DNA from: Subdoligranulum variabile
GTDB taxonomy: Bacteria; Bacillota; Clostridia; Oscillospirales; Ruminococcaceae
Direction of reading: 5' to 3'
Length of the DNA stretch: 64,000 bases
NCBI RefSeq assembly: GCF_025152575.1
Contig: NZ_CP102293.1
Coordinates: 1,674,001 to 1,738,000, forward strand
Shown here: positions 30,674 to 38,520 of the stretch, one piece after another
How positions within the stretch are numbered: position 1 is the stretch's first letter
How the letters are laid out: each line of letters begins with the position of its first letter
Notes under the pieces: model-generated
What the model was told of the DNA's origin: nothing
The model's input: the letters and a program-made list of their open reading frames with translations, nothing else
The model's database searches: none
Program-made: the position numbers and the translations under genes

Positions 30674-31291
30674 TCACCTTTTCATGTCAGCAATCTCCCG
30701 TATCATCCCATAATGTTTCCCGCTCTTCCTCGTGATCCTGTTATAATCATCCGAAACCAGATAGTCCAGCAGCCATGTTTTCGGCACCATGAATCGTGGG
30801 CGGCGCTGGATGGTGCGCAGGCGGCCCTCGGTGCACCAGCGGGAGACGGTGTGGGGCGTGTAGCCGGTGAAGCGGGCGATCTGCTCTACGGTCAGCACGT
30901 CGGGGGCGTCGGCCAGTTGCTGTTCCAAGTGGCGGCGGAGGAGCAGGCGGCTGACGATCTCGTAATCGAGAGTACGGGTCAGGGATACGGCGGGCGGCTT
31001 GCGCTGGGGATCGTTCTTATACCACCCGCTGGGAGGAGCGTAATGCTCCGGTTCGGTCATACGGCGGCGCAGGTAGGCGGCCACGTCTGCCTTGGCAATC
31101 TTGTAGCAGCGGGTGCGCTTGCCGGTGTGGATGCAGGGCACCAGCCCGCTCTGCAGCAGGTAGAGTGAAGTGCGGGTGCCGATGTGGCAGGCGATGCGGA
31201 AGTCGTTGCGGCTCATGGGATCGGGATAGGGCGCCAGCAGCGCGTCAATCTCCTTTGCCAGCCGGTCTTTCGTAATGGTTTGTTCGTTCAT
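30674..31291 (-). CDS. Double helix-turn-helix DNA-binding protein, 205 aa
   Basis: Two excisionase-type HTH units: FRIACHIGTRTSLYLLQSGL with KRTRCYKIAKADVAAYL in the first half, and LTVEQIARFTGYTPHTVSRW with RRPRFMVPKTWLLDYL in the second. ATG at 31291 follows AAGGAG. It lies next to the right end, a usual place for an excisionase or directionality factor, but two tandem units are unusual. It could control excision, or bind the ATCTTGCA repeats 150 bases away. Confidence 0.7.
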   Translation of the reverse strand: MNEQTITKDRLAKEIDALLAPYPDPMSRNDFRIACHIGTRTSLYLLQSGLVPCIHTGKRTRCYKIAKADVAAYLRRRMTEPEHYAPPSGWYKNDPQRKPPAVSLTRTLDYEIVSRLLLRRHLEQQLADAPDVLTVEQIARFTGYTPHTVSRWCTEGRLRTIQRRPRFMVPKTWLLDYLVSDDYNRITRKSGKHYGMIREIADMKR

Positions 31292-31443
31292 GGTCGGATT
31301 CTCCTTTGATGAAATTCGGACCCGGAGAAACCGTATCTGTACGACAAGATTCTTGAATTTCGGGGAGATTTTCTCGCCTGCGGGGAAATTCTGCGCTGGG
31401 GCAAACCGGCCAGAACCCGCCCCGGCGGACCAAATGCCCTGCC

Positions 31444-31474
31444 GGTTATCTTGCACGGTATCTTGCATTTTTCC
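31444..31474 (+). repeat. Right-end ATCTTGCA direct repeats
   Basis: TTATCTTGCA and ATCTTGCATTTTTCC 12 bases apart, followed by CGGAAGGCGTTGC, nearly the same as the left-end copy at 10018-10047. Nothing else but small hairpins is seen between 31292 and attR. Confidence 0.55.
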
Positions 31475-31640
31475 CGGAAGGCGTTGCTTTTCGCCCCAAA
31501 GGGTGGTAGTATACTTTTACTTGTACCCACGCGGTTTTGTGGGCGGATGCGCTGGAAATCCGCGTGGTGTGGCCAAAATGGGCGGGACGAAACGGCCTGT
31601 TTTGACCCTGGGGGAGCACAGACGACATTCGGGACACAAA

Positions 31641-31701
31641 ACTCGAAATGCGATAGGGCGTTAACAGCGCCGCCAGAGTTCAAATCTCTGATGCTCCGCC
31701 A
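31641..31701 (+). pseudogene. 3' part of host tRNA-Ser(CGA) at attR
   Basis: Starts at the shared ACTCGAAA and contains the 3' anticodon strand TGCGA, variable arm, T arm CAGAG TTCAAAT CTCTG, acceptor ATGCTCC, G73 and CCA. It has no proper 5' half: the preceding ACAAA cannot pair with TGCGA. The original terminator follows at 31703-31740. Confidence 0.9.
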
Positions 31702-31702
31702 G

Positions 31703-31740
31703 AAGGACGTCCTGTCAGATATGACAGGACGTCCTTTTTT
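31703..31740 (+). terminator. Original terminator of the split tRNA-Ser gene
   Basis: AAGGACGTCCTGTC and GACAGGACGTCCTT arms around AGATAT, then TTTT; two bases after the CCA. Confidence 0.9.
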
Positions 31741-31862
31741 ACTGGTGCCGGACGGCAGGATAAGAATACTTTCGGGAAGAGCAAGAACCTTGGGCGCCGG
31801 AAGAAAGCTGGTCCGCCAGCTGGGCGCAAGCATGGGAGGTCCTTGCCGCCTGTATTCTTACA

Positions 31863-31908
31863 GACAAAAAACACGCAGGCAAGGCCGCAAGGGCCGCCTG
31901 CGTGTTTT
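31863..31908 (-). terminator. Terminator of the leftward small membrane-protein gene
   Basis: ACACGCAGGC/GCCTGCGTGT outer stem with an internal GGCC hairpin; six T residues on the minus-strand 3' side. Confidence 0.85.
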
Positions 31909-31911
31909 GGT

Positions 31912-32280
31912 TTACGCCAGACCTTTGACCACCGGGATCAGGCAGAGCAGCAGCACAATGCCCACAAGACCCACCAGGATGCCGGGCACCAGCAGATTCC
32001 AGAGCATTGTCATGCACATGCCCAGCCCCAGTACCAGGGCTCCGATCACACTCAGCAGAGTGATGCCGACGGTTTTGGCGCTCCAGACGATGACGGGCTT
32101 GCCGTCCATCCTGCGCCGCACAAGAAGCATCGCCAACAGAACGACTGCGCCGACGGCTCCGATCACGACGCCCTGGTTGAACACCCCCCACTCCGGCAAA
32201 AGTGCCATACACATACCCAATGCGAACAGAATACCGCCGATCGTGCTCATGATCAGCGTGACAAAATCTTTCTTTTTCAT
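31912..32280 (-). CDS. Small four-helix membrane protein, 122 aa
   Basis: Not assigned to a family. Four hydrophobic segments (IMSTIGGILFALGMCMALL, GVVIGAVGAVVLLAMLL, TLLSVIGALVLGLGMCM, GILVGLVGIVLLLCLI) with the repeated LxLGMCM element in segments one and three, suggesting an internal duplication. ATG 32280 follows GGAGG. Transcribed with the 87-aa gene upstream. Confidence 0.7.
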   Translation of the reverse strand: MKKKDFVTLIMSTIGGILFALGMCMALLPEWGVFNQGVVIGAVGAVVLLAMLLVRRRMDGKPVIVWSAKTVGITLLSVIGALVLGLGMCMTMLWNLLVPGILVGLVGIVLLLCLIPVVKGLA

Positions 32281-32350
32281 GATCCATACCTCCTGTAAGG
32301 GTCCCGGCGGCGGGGCCGCCCGGGAATGTTTGAATTGCTCCAAAAGCCGG

Positions 32351-32614
32351 TCACTTTTGGCGGTGCTGCCCGGCGTCCCGGTCCTCCTCCTTCTCCAGAA
32401 AGGCGTCCACAAAGGCGTCTTCCACCTTCTTGTAACCGCCCACCACGGTATCCTCCACCTTCTGGTAGGCACCGGTGACTTTCCCGGCCATGCCGCCGGT
32501 TTTCAGGCTGCCGTCCTCGGTGAGAAAGGTGTCCACAAACTTTTCTTCCACATTCTTGTAGGCGCCGATCACCGTCCTGCCGATCTTGCCGGGCTTCATT
32601 TTATACGTGCTCAT
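32351..32614 (-). CDS. 87-aa repeat protein of unknown function
   Basis: Amphipathic repeats: GAYKNVEEKFVDTFL, GAYQKVEDTVVGGYKKVE and DAFVDAFLEKEED, giving a helical repeat of about 11-14 residues. Soluble, acidic C-terminus. Similar small proteins exist in gut Firmicutes, function unknown. GGAGG precedes ATG at 32614. Probably co-transcribed with the membrane protein at 31912. Confidence 0.65.
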   Translation of the reverse strand: MSTYKMKPGKIGRTVIGAYKNVEEKFVDTFLTEDGSLKTGGMAGKVTGAYQKVEDTVVGGYKKVEDAFVDAFLEKEEDRDAGQHRQK

Positions 32615-32712
32615 GGGATAACCTCCTTGTCTGCATCCCCGTCTTCCGTGGATGTGCCTTTAGTATAGAGGAGGTTTGTTTCTCCATTGCTTCGGTTTTG
32701 TTTGAGAAATAT

Positions 32713-32751
32713 GAAAAAGCCGATGGCGCGGTTTTTCGCATCATCGGCTTT
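32713..32751 (-). terminator. Terminator of the two-component operon
   Basis: Minus strand: AAAGCCGATGatg...CATCGGCTTTTT, stem 32719-32725/32742-32748, five T residues. Confidence 0.75.
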
Positions 32752-32752
32752 C

Positions 32753-33280
32753 TTACAGCAGGGAATGACCCTTTTCACACAGCTGGTACATTTCTTCGTA
32801 CTTGGCGTCGATAAAGGGCTGCAGCTTCCGGCGCTGCCGCCGGAAGGCCCGGCGGTAGACCGGCAGCGCCAGCAGCCACCCCGCAAAACCCGGAACCGAC
32901 AGCAGCGTCATCAGCAGATACCGCGGCGGCTCGCCGGTGACGGCAAAGACCGACCCGGCCATGAACACCGTGCCAAGAAGGGCTATGCCCAGCGCCCACA
33001 CAGTGGCGGTCTGCTTGGGGGAACGCTCCATCTGCCGGATCTCCTCCATGCAGCATTCAAAATTCCGCTGCAGACGGGTCAGTTCCATCCTGTTGATGAT
33101 CTTCCGGTTGCGCTTGAGATGCAGCGTCACCGTGCCCCGGCGGGGATCGGCGGGACGGGGGGCTTCCGGCATCCAGCCGAAGTTTTCGTAGCCATCCAGA
33201 AAGAGGGAAAGGTCTTTGGCGGCCACCGAAATTTCCTTGTATTCATACCCTATATAGGTGTTTTCCGGCTGGGAATTCAT
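32753..33280 (-). CDS. Membrane protein in a two-component operon, 175 aa
   Basis: Soluble N-terminal part (VAAKDLSLFLDGYENFGW, then VTLHLKRNRKIINRMELTRL) and two membrane helices (VWALGIALLGTVFMAGSVF, YLLMTLLSVPGFAGWLLAL). No family known. Overlaps the histidine kinase stop by four bases, so it is translated with the sensor and may be a sensory or target partner. Confidence 0.7.
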   Translation of the reverse strand: MNSQPENTYIGYEYKEISVAAKDLSLFLDGYENFGWMPEAPRPADPRRGTVTLHLKRNRKIINRMELTRLQRNFECCMEEIRQMERSPKQTATVWALGIALLGTVFMAGSVFAVTGEPPRYLLMTLLSVPGFAGWLLALPVYRRAFRRQRRKLQPFIDAKYEEMYQLCEKGHSLL

Positions 33281-34368
33281 ACTTGCTGCTCCTCCTGAGG
33301 AAGGGATCGGGGAATTTTCACCGTAAAGCTGCTGCCGCTGCCGGGGGTGCTGGTCACCGTGATGGTGCCGTCCGACAGTTCCAGGATCCGGCGTACCAGC
33401 GCCAGGCCCAGGCCGTTGCCCTCGGTGGCGTGGGAGGTGTCCCCCTGATAGAATTTGTCAAAGATTTTCTGCAGGGTGGCTTCATCCATGCCGCAGCCTG
33501 TGTCGGCCACCGTGACGGTGATCTCCCGGTCGTCGGAAGTCTGCGCCAGCGTGACACGGCCCCCCTCCGGGGTGAATTTCAGGGCGTTGGACAACAGATT
33601 GGTCCAGACCAGTTCCAGCAATCCTTCGTCGGCACAGAGAAGGGCGCGGTCCTCGATCTCCGCTTCAAAATCGATCTGCTTTTTCTCCCAGATGTTCTCA
33701 AACTGCAGGGCGCAGTTGCAGAGCTGATTGCAGACGTCATACACCTGGGGCAGCGGCTGGATCACCTGCTTTTCCAGCTTGTTCAGCTTGAGCATGTTGG
33801 TGATGAGGCTGGACAGCCGCCGGGTGGCCTGCAGGATGGTTTCGGTACATTCCTGCCGCTGGGCTTCGGTCAGCTGCTTTTTCTGCAGGAGCTCGGCGTT
33901 GTTCTGGATCACCGCCAGGGGCGTCTTGATCTCATGGGAGACGTTGGAGAAAAAATCCGTTTTCAGCGTTTCGATGCTGCCCAGTTCTTCCACCATCTTG
34001 TTGAAATCCATGAACAGTACGTCCAGGTGGGTGGTTTTATCCATGGGATGCTTGGGGGGCAGATACACCGAAAAGTCTCCGGCGGCCACCCTGCGGGCCG
34101 CTTCGGAAAATTCCTCGATGGGTTTCTGGTAATGCCGGCGGATGGCCAGCCCCGTGAGCAGGGTGGAACAGACCGCCGCTGCCACCCAGAACACCAGCAC
34201 CGCCAGGACATTTCTGGCGGGCAGACTCTTGTAGTCGATGGCCTGCCCGATCATCACCATCTGCAGGGTGGTGAGCAGGGCAAACAGCAGGAAAAACAGC
34301 ACAAAGGTGGAAAGGGGAAACAAGCCCCGTTTCACCCGCTGGTCGGAGAATTTGCCGTTGGATCTCAT
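33277..34368 (-). CDS. Sensor histidine kinase
   Basis: A 363-residue HisKA kinase: two membrane helices close together (FVLFFLLFALLTTLQMVMI and LAVLVFWVAAAVCSTLLTGL) with almost no extracellular loop, HAMP-like linker, H-box NVSHEIKTPLAVIQ, N-box WTNLLSNALKFTPEGG, and G boxes VADTGCGMDEATL and EGNGLGLALVRRI. The missing extracellular domain points to an intramembrane-sensing kinase. Overlaps the regulator gene by four bases. Confidence 0.92.
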   Translation of the reverse strand: MRSNGKFSDQRVKRGLFPLSTFVLFFLLFALLTTLQMVMIGQAIDYKSLPARNVLAVLVFWVAAAVCSTLLTGLAIRRHYQKPIEEFSEAARRVAAGDFSVYLPPKHPMDKTTHLDVLFMDFNKMVEELGSIETLKTDFFSNVSHEIKTPLAVIQNNAELLQKKQLTEAQRQECTETILQATRRLSSLITNMLKLNKLEKQVIQPLPQVYDVCNQLCNCALQFENIWEKKQIDFEAEIEDRALLCADEGLLELVWTNLLSNALKFTPEGGRVTLAQTSDDREITVTVADTGCGMDEATLQKIFDKFYQGDTSHATEGNGLGLALVRRILELSDGTITVTSTPGSGSSFTVKIPRSLPQEEQQV

Positions 34369-35036
34369 GCCAGCACCGCCTTGTACCCCAGCCCGCGCAC
34401 CGTTTTGATGGCAAAACCGTCGCAGCCGGAAAACTTGTCCCGCAGCTTGGTGATGTAGACATCCACCGCCCGCAGGCTGGTCTCGGATTCCACGCCCCAG
34501 AATTCGTCCATCAGCTGCGCCCGGGAAAACGTCCTGTTGGGGTAGGACAACAGCTTATAGAGGATGTTGAACTCCCGGGTGGTCACCGGAACCTCCTGCC
34601 CCGCCACCGTGGCCGTGACGGCGTCGGCATCCAGGGTCAGGTTGCCCACAGTGAGCCGCCGCTCCATCTCGATATGGGCCCGGCGCAGCAGGGCCCGGAT
34701 GCGCAGAAGCAGCTCGTCCAGTTCAATAGGCTTGACCATGTAGTCGTCGATGCCCAGCTGGAACCCCCGCTGCTTGGAGGGCAGGTCGTCCCTGGCGGAC
34801 ATGAACAGAATGGGGATGGTCCGGTTTACCCGCCGCACGGTTTCCGCAAACTGGAAACCGTCCACCTCCGGCATCATGATGTCGGAGACAATGAGATCAT
34901 ACAAATTGTTGTACAGCTCGTCGTAGGCCGCCTGGGCGGACAGGCAGCCTTTGGCGGAAAAACCGCTGTCATTCAGGTAGGTGCAGACCGCCTGGTTCAG
35001 CTTTGCGTCATCTTCCAGCACAAGAATATGGACCAT
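34365..35036 (-). CDS. OmpR/PhoB-family response regulator
   Basis: A 223-residue regulator: phospho-acceptor in LIVSDIMMPEVDGFQF, conserved Lys in DYMVKPIELDELL, and a winged-helix C-terminus (TTREFNILYKLLSYPNRTFS, then RAVDVYITKLRDKF). ATG at 35036 follows GGGAGGA. Such regulators bind direct repeats with 11-bp period; three are present upstream at 35151-35181. Confidence 0.94.
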   Translation of the reverse strand: MVHILVLEDDAKLNQAVCTYLNDSGFSAKGCLSAQAAYDELYNNLYDLIVSDIMMPEVDGFQFAETVRRVNRTIPILFMSARDDLPSKQRGFQLGIDDYMVKPIELDELLLRIRALLRRAHIEMERRLTVGNLTLDADAVTATVAGQEVPVTTREFNILYKLLSYPNRTFSRAQLMDEFWGVESETSLRAVDVYITKLRDKFSGCDGFAIKTVRGLGYKAVLA

Positions 35037-35069
35037 AAAGATTCCTCCCAGCAAGATCTGTTATGGGGT

Positions 35070-35099
35070 ATTATATACCATGCTTTTTCATGGAAGCAA
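35070..35099 (-). promoter_or_regulatory. Promoter of the two-component operon
   Basis: Minus strand TTGCTT (35099-35094), 18-bp spacer, TATAAT (35075-35070). Confidence 0.65.
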
Positions 35100-35150
35100 T
35101 CCCGGCATAGGGAAAAACACAAAGGCATTTTATCGGTTGTGTATTTTCGC

Positions 35151-35181
35151 ATTGTTTGAAAATTGTTTGAGAATTGTTAAT
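35151..35181 (+). repeat. Three 11-bp direct repeats, probable response-regulator site
   Basis: ATTGTTTGA, ATTGTTTGA and ATTGTTAAT start at 35151, 35162 and 35173, an exact 11-bp period. This is the spacing of tandem OmpR/PhoB-type half-sites. The site lies between the two-component operon and the divergent C69 peptidase gene and may serve either. Confidence 0.65.
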
Positions 35182-35371
35182 GCGTCCCGGCGCCCGGGCC
35201 GACGGGAAAATCCCGCCCGGAGACTGGAAATAGTCCGGTGCCCGTGCTATGATAAATGTTGCACAAAAAAGGAGAAACCGTCTTTTGGACGGCTCCCGCT
35301 TGCAGGAAGTTCGCTGTGCGGCGAAAGCTGTACGCAAGAAAAAAGGATGTTACATACAAAAGGAGAACCCT

Positions 35372-36832
35372 ATGCCCTGTACAACGATTCTGGTGGGCAA
35401 AAAAGCCAGCCATGACGGCTCGACGATCATTGCCCGCAATGACGACGGCGCCTTTGAAGCCAAGCGCCTTCTGACCCACCCGGCCCGGGAGAAGGCCGCC
35501 ACCTACAAGACCGTCATCTCGCACCTGACGGTGGAGCTGCCGGGCGGTGCCCTGCGCTACACCGACTGCCCCAACGTGACCAAGACCAACGGCGTCTGGC
35601 CCGCCTGCGGCATCAACGAGGCCAACGTGGCCATGACCGCCACCGAGACCATCACCAGCAACGCCCGGGTCGTCGGCGCGGACCCCTATGTGCGGTACCA
35701 GGAAAAGAAAGGCCGCGGCACCAAGGAAGTCCCCGGCGGCATCGGGGAGGAGGACCTGGTGACGCTGGTGCTGCCCTACATCCGTTCCGCCCGGGAGGGC
35801 GTGCTGCGCACCGGCGCCCTGCTGGAGCAGTACGGCACCTATGAGCCCAACGGCATGGCCTTCGCCGACGCCGACGAAATCTGGTGGCTGGAGACCATCG
35901 GCGGCCACCACTGGATCGCCCGGCGGGTGCCGGAGGACCGGGTGGTGGTCATGCCCAACCAGTTTGGCCTGGACCATTTCGACTTCGGGGATGCCTACGG
36001 GGAGAAAAAGGAAAACCTCTGCTCCGAAGATCTGCGGGAATTCGTGGAAAAGTACCATCTGGCGCTGGATACCGGCGCCGAGTTCAACCCGCGGCTGGCC
36101 TTCGGTTCCCATTCCGACGCCGACCACATCTACAATACCCCCCGCGCCTGGTTCATGGCCCGGTACTTCCTGCCCCGTACCTACCAGTGGGACGGGGAGA
36201 ACGCCCACTTCGCCCCCGAGAGCAACGACATCCCCTGGTCCTTTGTGCCGGAGCGCAAGGTGACGGTGGAGGATGTGCGGTATCTGCTGGGATCCTATTA
36301 TCAGGGAACGCCCTACAATCCCTACGACAAAAACGCCCCCTGCAAGGGCAAGTACCGCACCATCGGTGTGCCCAACAGCGATGTCTGCGGTATCCTGCAG
36401 ATCCGCGGCGATCTGCCCGAGGCCATCCGGGGCGTGGAGTGGCTCTCCATGGGCGGCAGCGGCTTCACGGCCTGCTTCCCGGTGTACGCCAACGTGACGG
36501 AGTTCCCCAAGTACCTCAGCGGCACCACCGACACGGTCTCCACCGACCATATGTACTGGCACAGCCGGCTCATTGCCGCGCTCACCGACGCCCAGTTCGG
36601 CAGTTCCCTGATCCTGGACGAGCGGTATCAGAACGCCGTGATGAACCGCGGCCAGCAGCTGCTCTACGAGTACGACGAGAAGATCCGCCAGGGCGCGCCG
36701 GCGGAGATCCTGCAAGAAGCCAACCGCAGGATCGCCGAGATGGTCAAGGAAGAGTCCGACAAGGCTCTGGCCCAGATCCTCAAAAATGCCTCGGAGCATA
36801 TGAAGATCCGGTATCACCGGGGAGATAACTGA
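35372..36832 (+). CDS. C69-family dipeptidase
   Basis: A 486-residue Ntn-hydrolase of peptidase family C69 (PepD type). The start MPCTTILVGKKAS places Cys3 as nucleophile, released by removal of the first two residues; DGSTIIARNDD follows as in the family. No signal peptide, so cytosolic. ATG 35372 has AAAGGAG. A weak promoter (TATGAT at 35248-35253, no good -35) fits activation by the divergent regulator (inference). Confidence 0.92.
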   Translation: MPCTTILVGKKASHDGSTIIARNDDGAFEAKRLLTHPAREKAATYKTVISHLTVELPGGALRYTDCPNVTKTNGVWPACGINEANVAMTATETITSNARVVGADPYVRYQEKKGRGTKEVPGGIGEEDLVTLVLPYIRSAREGVLRTGALLEQYGTYEPNGMAFADADEIWWLETIGGHHWIARRVPEDRVVVMPNQFGLDHFDFGDAYGEKKENLCSEDLREFVEKYHLALDTGAEFNPRLAFGSHSDADHIYNTPRAWFMARYFLPRTYQWDGENAHFAPESNDIPWSFVPERKVTVEDVRYLLGSYYQGTPYNPYDKNAPCKGKYRTIGVPNSDVCGILQIRGDLPEAIRGVEWLSMGGSGFTACFPVYANVTEFPKYLSGTTDTVSTDHMYWHSRLIAALTDAQFGSSLILDERYQNAVMNRGQQLLYEYDEKIRQGAPAEILQEANRRIAEMVKEESDKALAQILKNASEHMKIRYHRGDN

Positions 36833-36843
36833 GCGGACCATAC

Positions 36844-36885
36844 AGGAAAGCAGCACCGAAGGAAGGGTGCTGCTTTCCTTTTTTG
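36844..36885 (+). terminator. Terminator after the dipeptidase gene
   Basis: AGGAAAGCAGCACC and GGTGCTGCTTTCCT arms, then TTTTTT. Confidence 0.9.
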
Positions 36886-36938
36886 GAGCCGCCCGGACGT
36901 CGGCTTCTTCCGGTGCGGGGCCGGTCTGGGGTTTTTGC

Positions 36939-36966
36939 TTGCATTTTGCGGAATTTCTAGTATGAT
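36939..36966 (+). promoter_or_regulatory. Promoter of the MATE transporter
   Basis: TTGCAT (36939-36944), 16-bp spacer, TATGAT (36961-36966). Predicted start about 36973, leader 78 bases. Confidence 0.55.
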
Positions 36967-36978
36967 GGAAACCATACG

Positions 36979-37044
36979 GTCCGGCTGCCCCGGCGGCGCC
37001 GGACAAACGGGGAGGGAAAGGCCGGCGGGCAGCGAACCGCCGGC
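36979..37044 (+). promoter_or_regulatory. Structured leader with possible pseudoknot before the MATE gene
   Basis: GTCCGGC (36979-36985) pairs with GCCGGAC (36998-37004); the loop contains CCCCG (36988-36992), complementary to CGGGG (37008-37012), so an H-type pseudoknot can form. A second hairpin GCCGGCGG/CCGCCGGC (37021-37028/37037-37044) ends six bases before the ATG and leaves no exposed ribosome site other than GGGGAGGG between them. This resembles a riboswitch or other translational control; I cannot assign it to a known class. Confidence 0.45.
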
Positions 37045-37050
37045 GTAGTT

Positions 37051-38460
37051 ATGGCAGAATACAGAACCACACAGGAACTGATGGAACAATATCCGGTGCG
37101 CACCCTGGTGCTGCGCCTGGGCCTGCCCGCCATGATCGGGCAGGTCTTCAACCTTTTGTACAGCATCGTGGACCGTATCTTCGTGGGGCGCATCCCCGGT
37201 ACCGGCGAACAGGCCCTGGCCGCCATCGGCATCTGCGCCCCGGCCCTCACCGCCATTACCGCCTTCGCCTACATGGTGGGCATCGGCGGCGCCTCCCTCA
37301 TGAGCATCAGCCTCGGCCAGGGCAACCAGCGCCGCGCCGAACAGACCCTGGGCAACGCTTTCTGGCTGCTGGCGGGCATCGCCGTGGCGGTGACGGCCGC
37401 CCTGCTGCCCCTGCGCCGCCCGCTGCTCTATCTGCTGGGCTGCAGCGACGCCCTCTTCCCCTACGCCGACGCCTACTTCACCCTCTACCTCCTGGGCACC
37501 CTGGCCTCCCTGATGGGGGTGGGCATGAACCAGTTCCTCCTGGCCCAGGGCTACGCCCGCCAGGGTATGATCGCCGTGGTGCTGGGCGCCCTGGCCAACC
37601 TCGTCCTCGACCCGGTGCTGATCTTCGGGCTGCATCTCGGCGTGCGGGGCGCTGCGGCGGCTACCGTCCTCTCCCAGTGCCTCATGGCCGTCTACGTCCT
37701 CCTCTGCCTGCGCCGCCCCCGGATGCCCGTCCGCCTGCGGCTGCACCGCCTGCAGCCAGACCTCTGCCGCCGCATCGTCGCCATCGGCTCCATGTCCTTC
37801 CTCATCACCCTGCTGGACAACCTCATCATCATCCTGCTCAACATCGTGCTCCGCCGCTACGGCGGCGCCCAGGGCGATGCCTGGATCACCTGCGCCACCG
37901 TGGTCCAGAGCTTCCTCACCATCGTCTTCTGCCCCTCCCAGGGCATCACCACCGGCTGCGGCACCCTCTTCAGCTACAACTACGGCGCCGCCCGGGAGAA
38001 AAACGTTCGCCAGGCTTTCCTGTGGGTCTTTGTGCTCTGCGGGGCCTACATCGGCCTGATGGAACTGGCCGTCCAGCTGGCCCCCGCCTGGTTCGCCGGG
38101 CTCTTCCTCCGGGAGGCGTCCCTCCTGCAGATGGCCTCCCTCTGTCTGCGCCGGTACACCCTCGGCCTCTTCGGCGTGGCCGTCCAGTACGCCCTGGTGG
38201 ACAGCCTTACCGCCATGGGCAAGGTCCGGTTCGCCTTTCCGCTGTCCATATTCCGCAAACTCCTGTACATCCTCTGCCTTCTGGTGCTGCCCCGGCTGGG
38301 CGGCGCGGCAGCCGTGTTCTACGCGGGCAGCATCTCCGATCTCCTGGGCGCGACCTTCAGCGCGGTGGTTTTTTTCGCGGTGGTCTGGCCCCGCCTGCGC
38401 CGGGAGATCCGCGGCAGGACCGCGGCCAAACCTTGTCAAAACGGCCCGGAAAGGGTATAA
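37051..38460 (+). CDS. MATE-family efflux transporter
   Basis: A 469-residue, twelve-helix multidrug and toxin extrusion transporter in two homologous halves; the first begins LRLGLPAMIGQVFNLLYSIV, followed by DRIFVGRIPGTGEQALAAIG, the second SMSFLITLLDNLIIILLNIV. It would export cations or drugs using Na+ or H+. Start codon lies right behind a hairpin. Followed without clear terminator by the gene at 38521. Confidence 0.92.
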   Translation: MAEYRTTQELMEQYPVRTLVLRLGLPAMIGQVFNLLYSIVDRIFVGRIPGTGEQALAAIGICAPALTAITAFAYMVGIGGASLMSISLGQGNQRRAEQTLGNAFWLLAGIAVAVTAALLPLRRPLLYLLGCSDALFPYADAYFTLYLLGTLASLMGVGMNQFLLAQGYARQGMIAVVLGALANLVLDPVLIFGLHLGVRGAAAATVLSQCLMAVYVLLCLRRPRMPVRLRLHRLQPDLCRRIVAIGSMSFLITLLDNLIIILLNIVLRRYGGAQGDAWITCATVVQSFLTIVFCPSQGITTGCGTLFSYNYGAAREKNVRQAFLWVFVLCGAYIGLMELAVQLAPAWFAGLFLREASLLQMASLCLRRYTLGLFGVAVQYALVDSLTAMGKVRFAFPLSIFRKLLYILCLLVLPRLGGAAAVFYAGSISDLLGATFSAVVFFAVVWPRLRREIRGRTAAKPCQNGPERV

Positions 38461-38520
38461 TTTTCTGTAACAGAACAAAGGCGCCGCCACGGCGGGCGGC
38501 GCCGGGAAAGGAAGCACAAG

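Larger units (their letters stand above)
9926..31648 (+). mobile_element. Integrated element in tRNA-Ser(CGA), about 21.7 kb
   Basis: Bounded by identical 8-bp ACTCGAAA copies at 9926-9933 (attL) and 31641-31648 (attR), both in the anticodon loop of one split tRNA-Ser gene. Cargo: intact tRNA-Ser(CGA), zeta-like toxin, tyrosine-recombinase remnant, parAB, repA-mobC-relaxase, regulators, SLOG protein, HigBA and a type I restriction operon. Similar direct repeats lie inside both ends. The mobilisation genes and lack of a conjugation apparatus suggest an integrative mobilisable element; its integrase is truncated, so it may be stranded. Confidence 0.85.

Noticed and set aside
31613..31640. GGGAGCACAGACGACATTCG-like sequence before attR as an intact tRNA 5' half
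   Set aside because: Only GGAGCA matches; the anticodon 5' strand (ACAAA) cannot pair with TGCGA and no D arm forms. It may be a decayed copy but not a functional tRNA.
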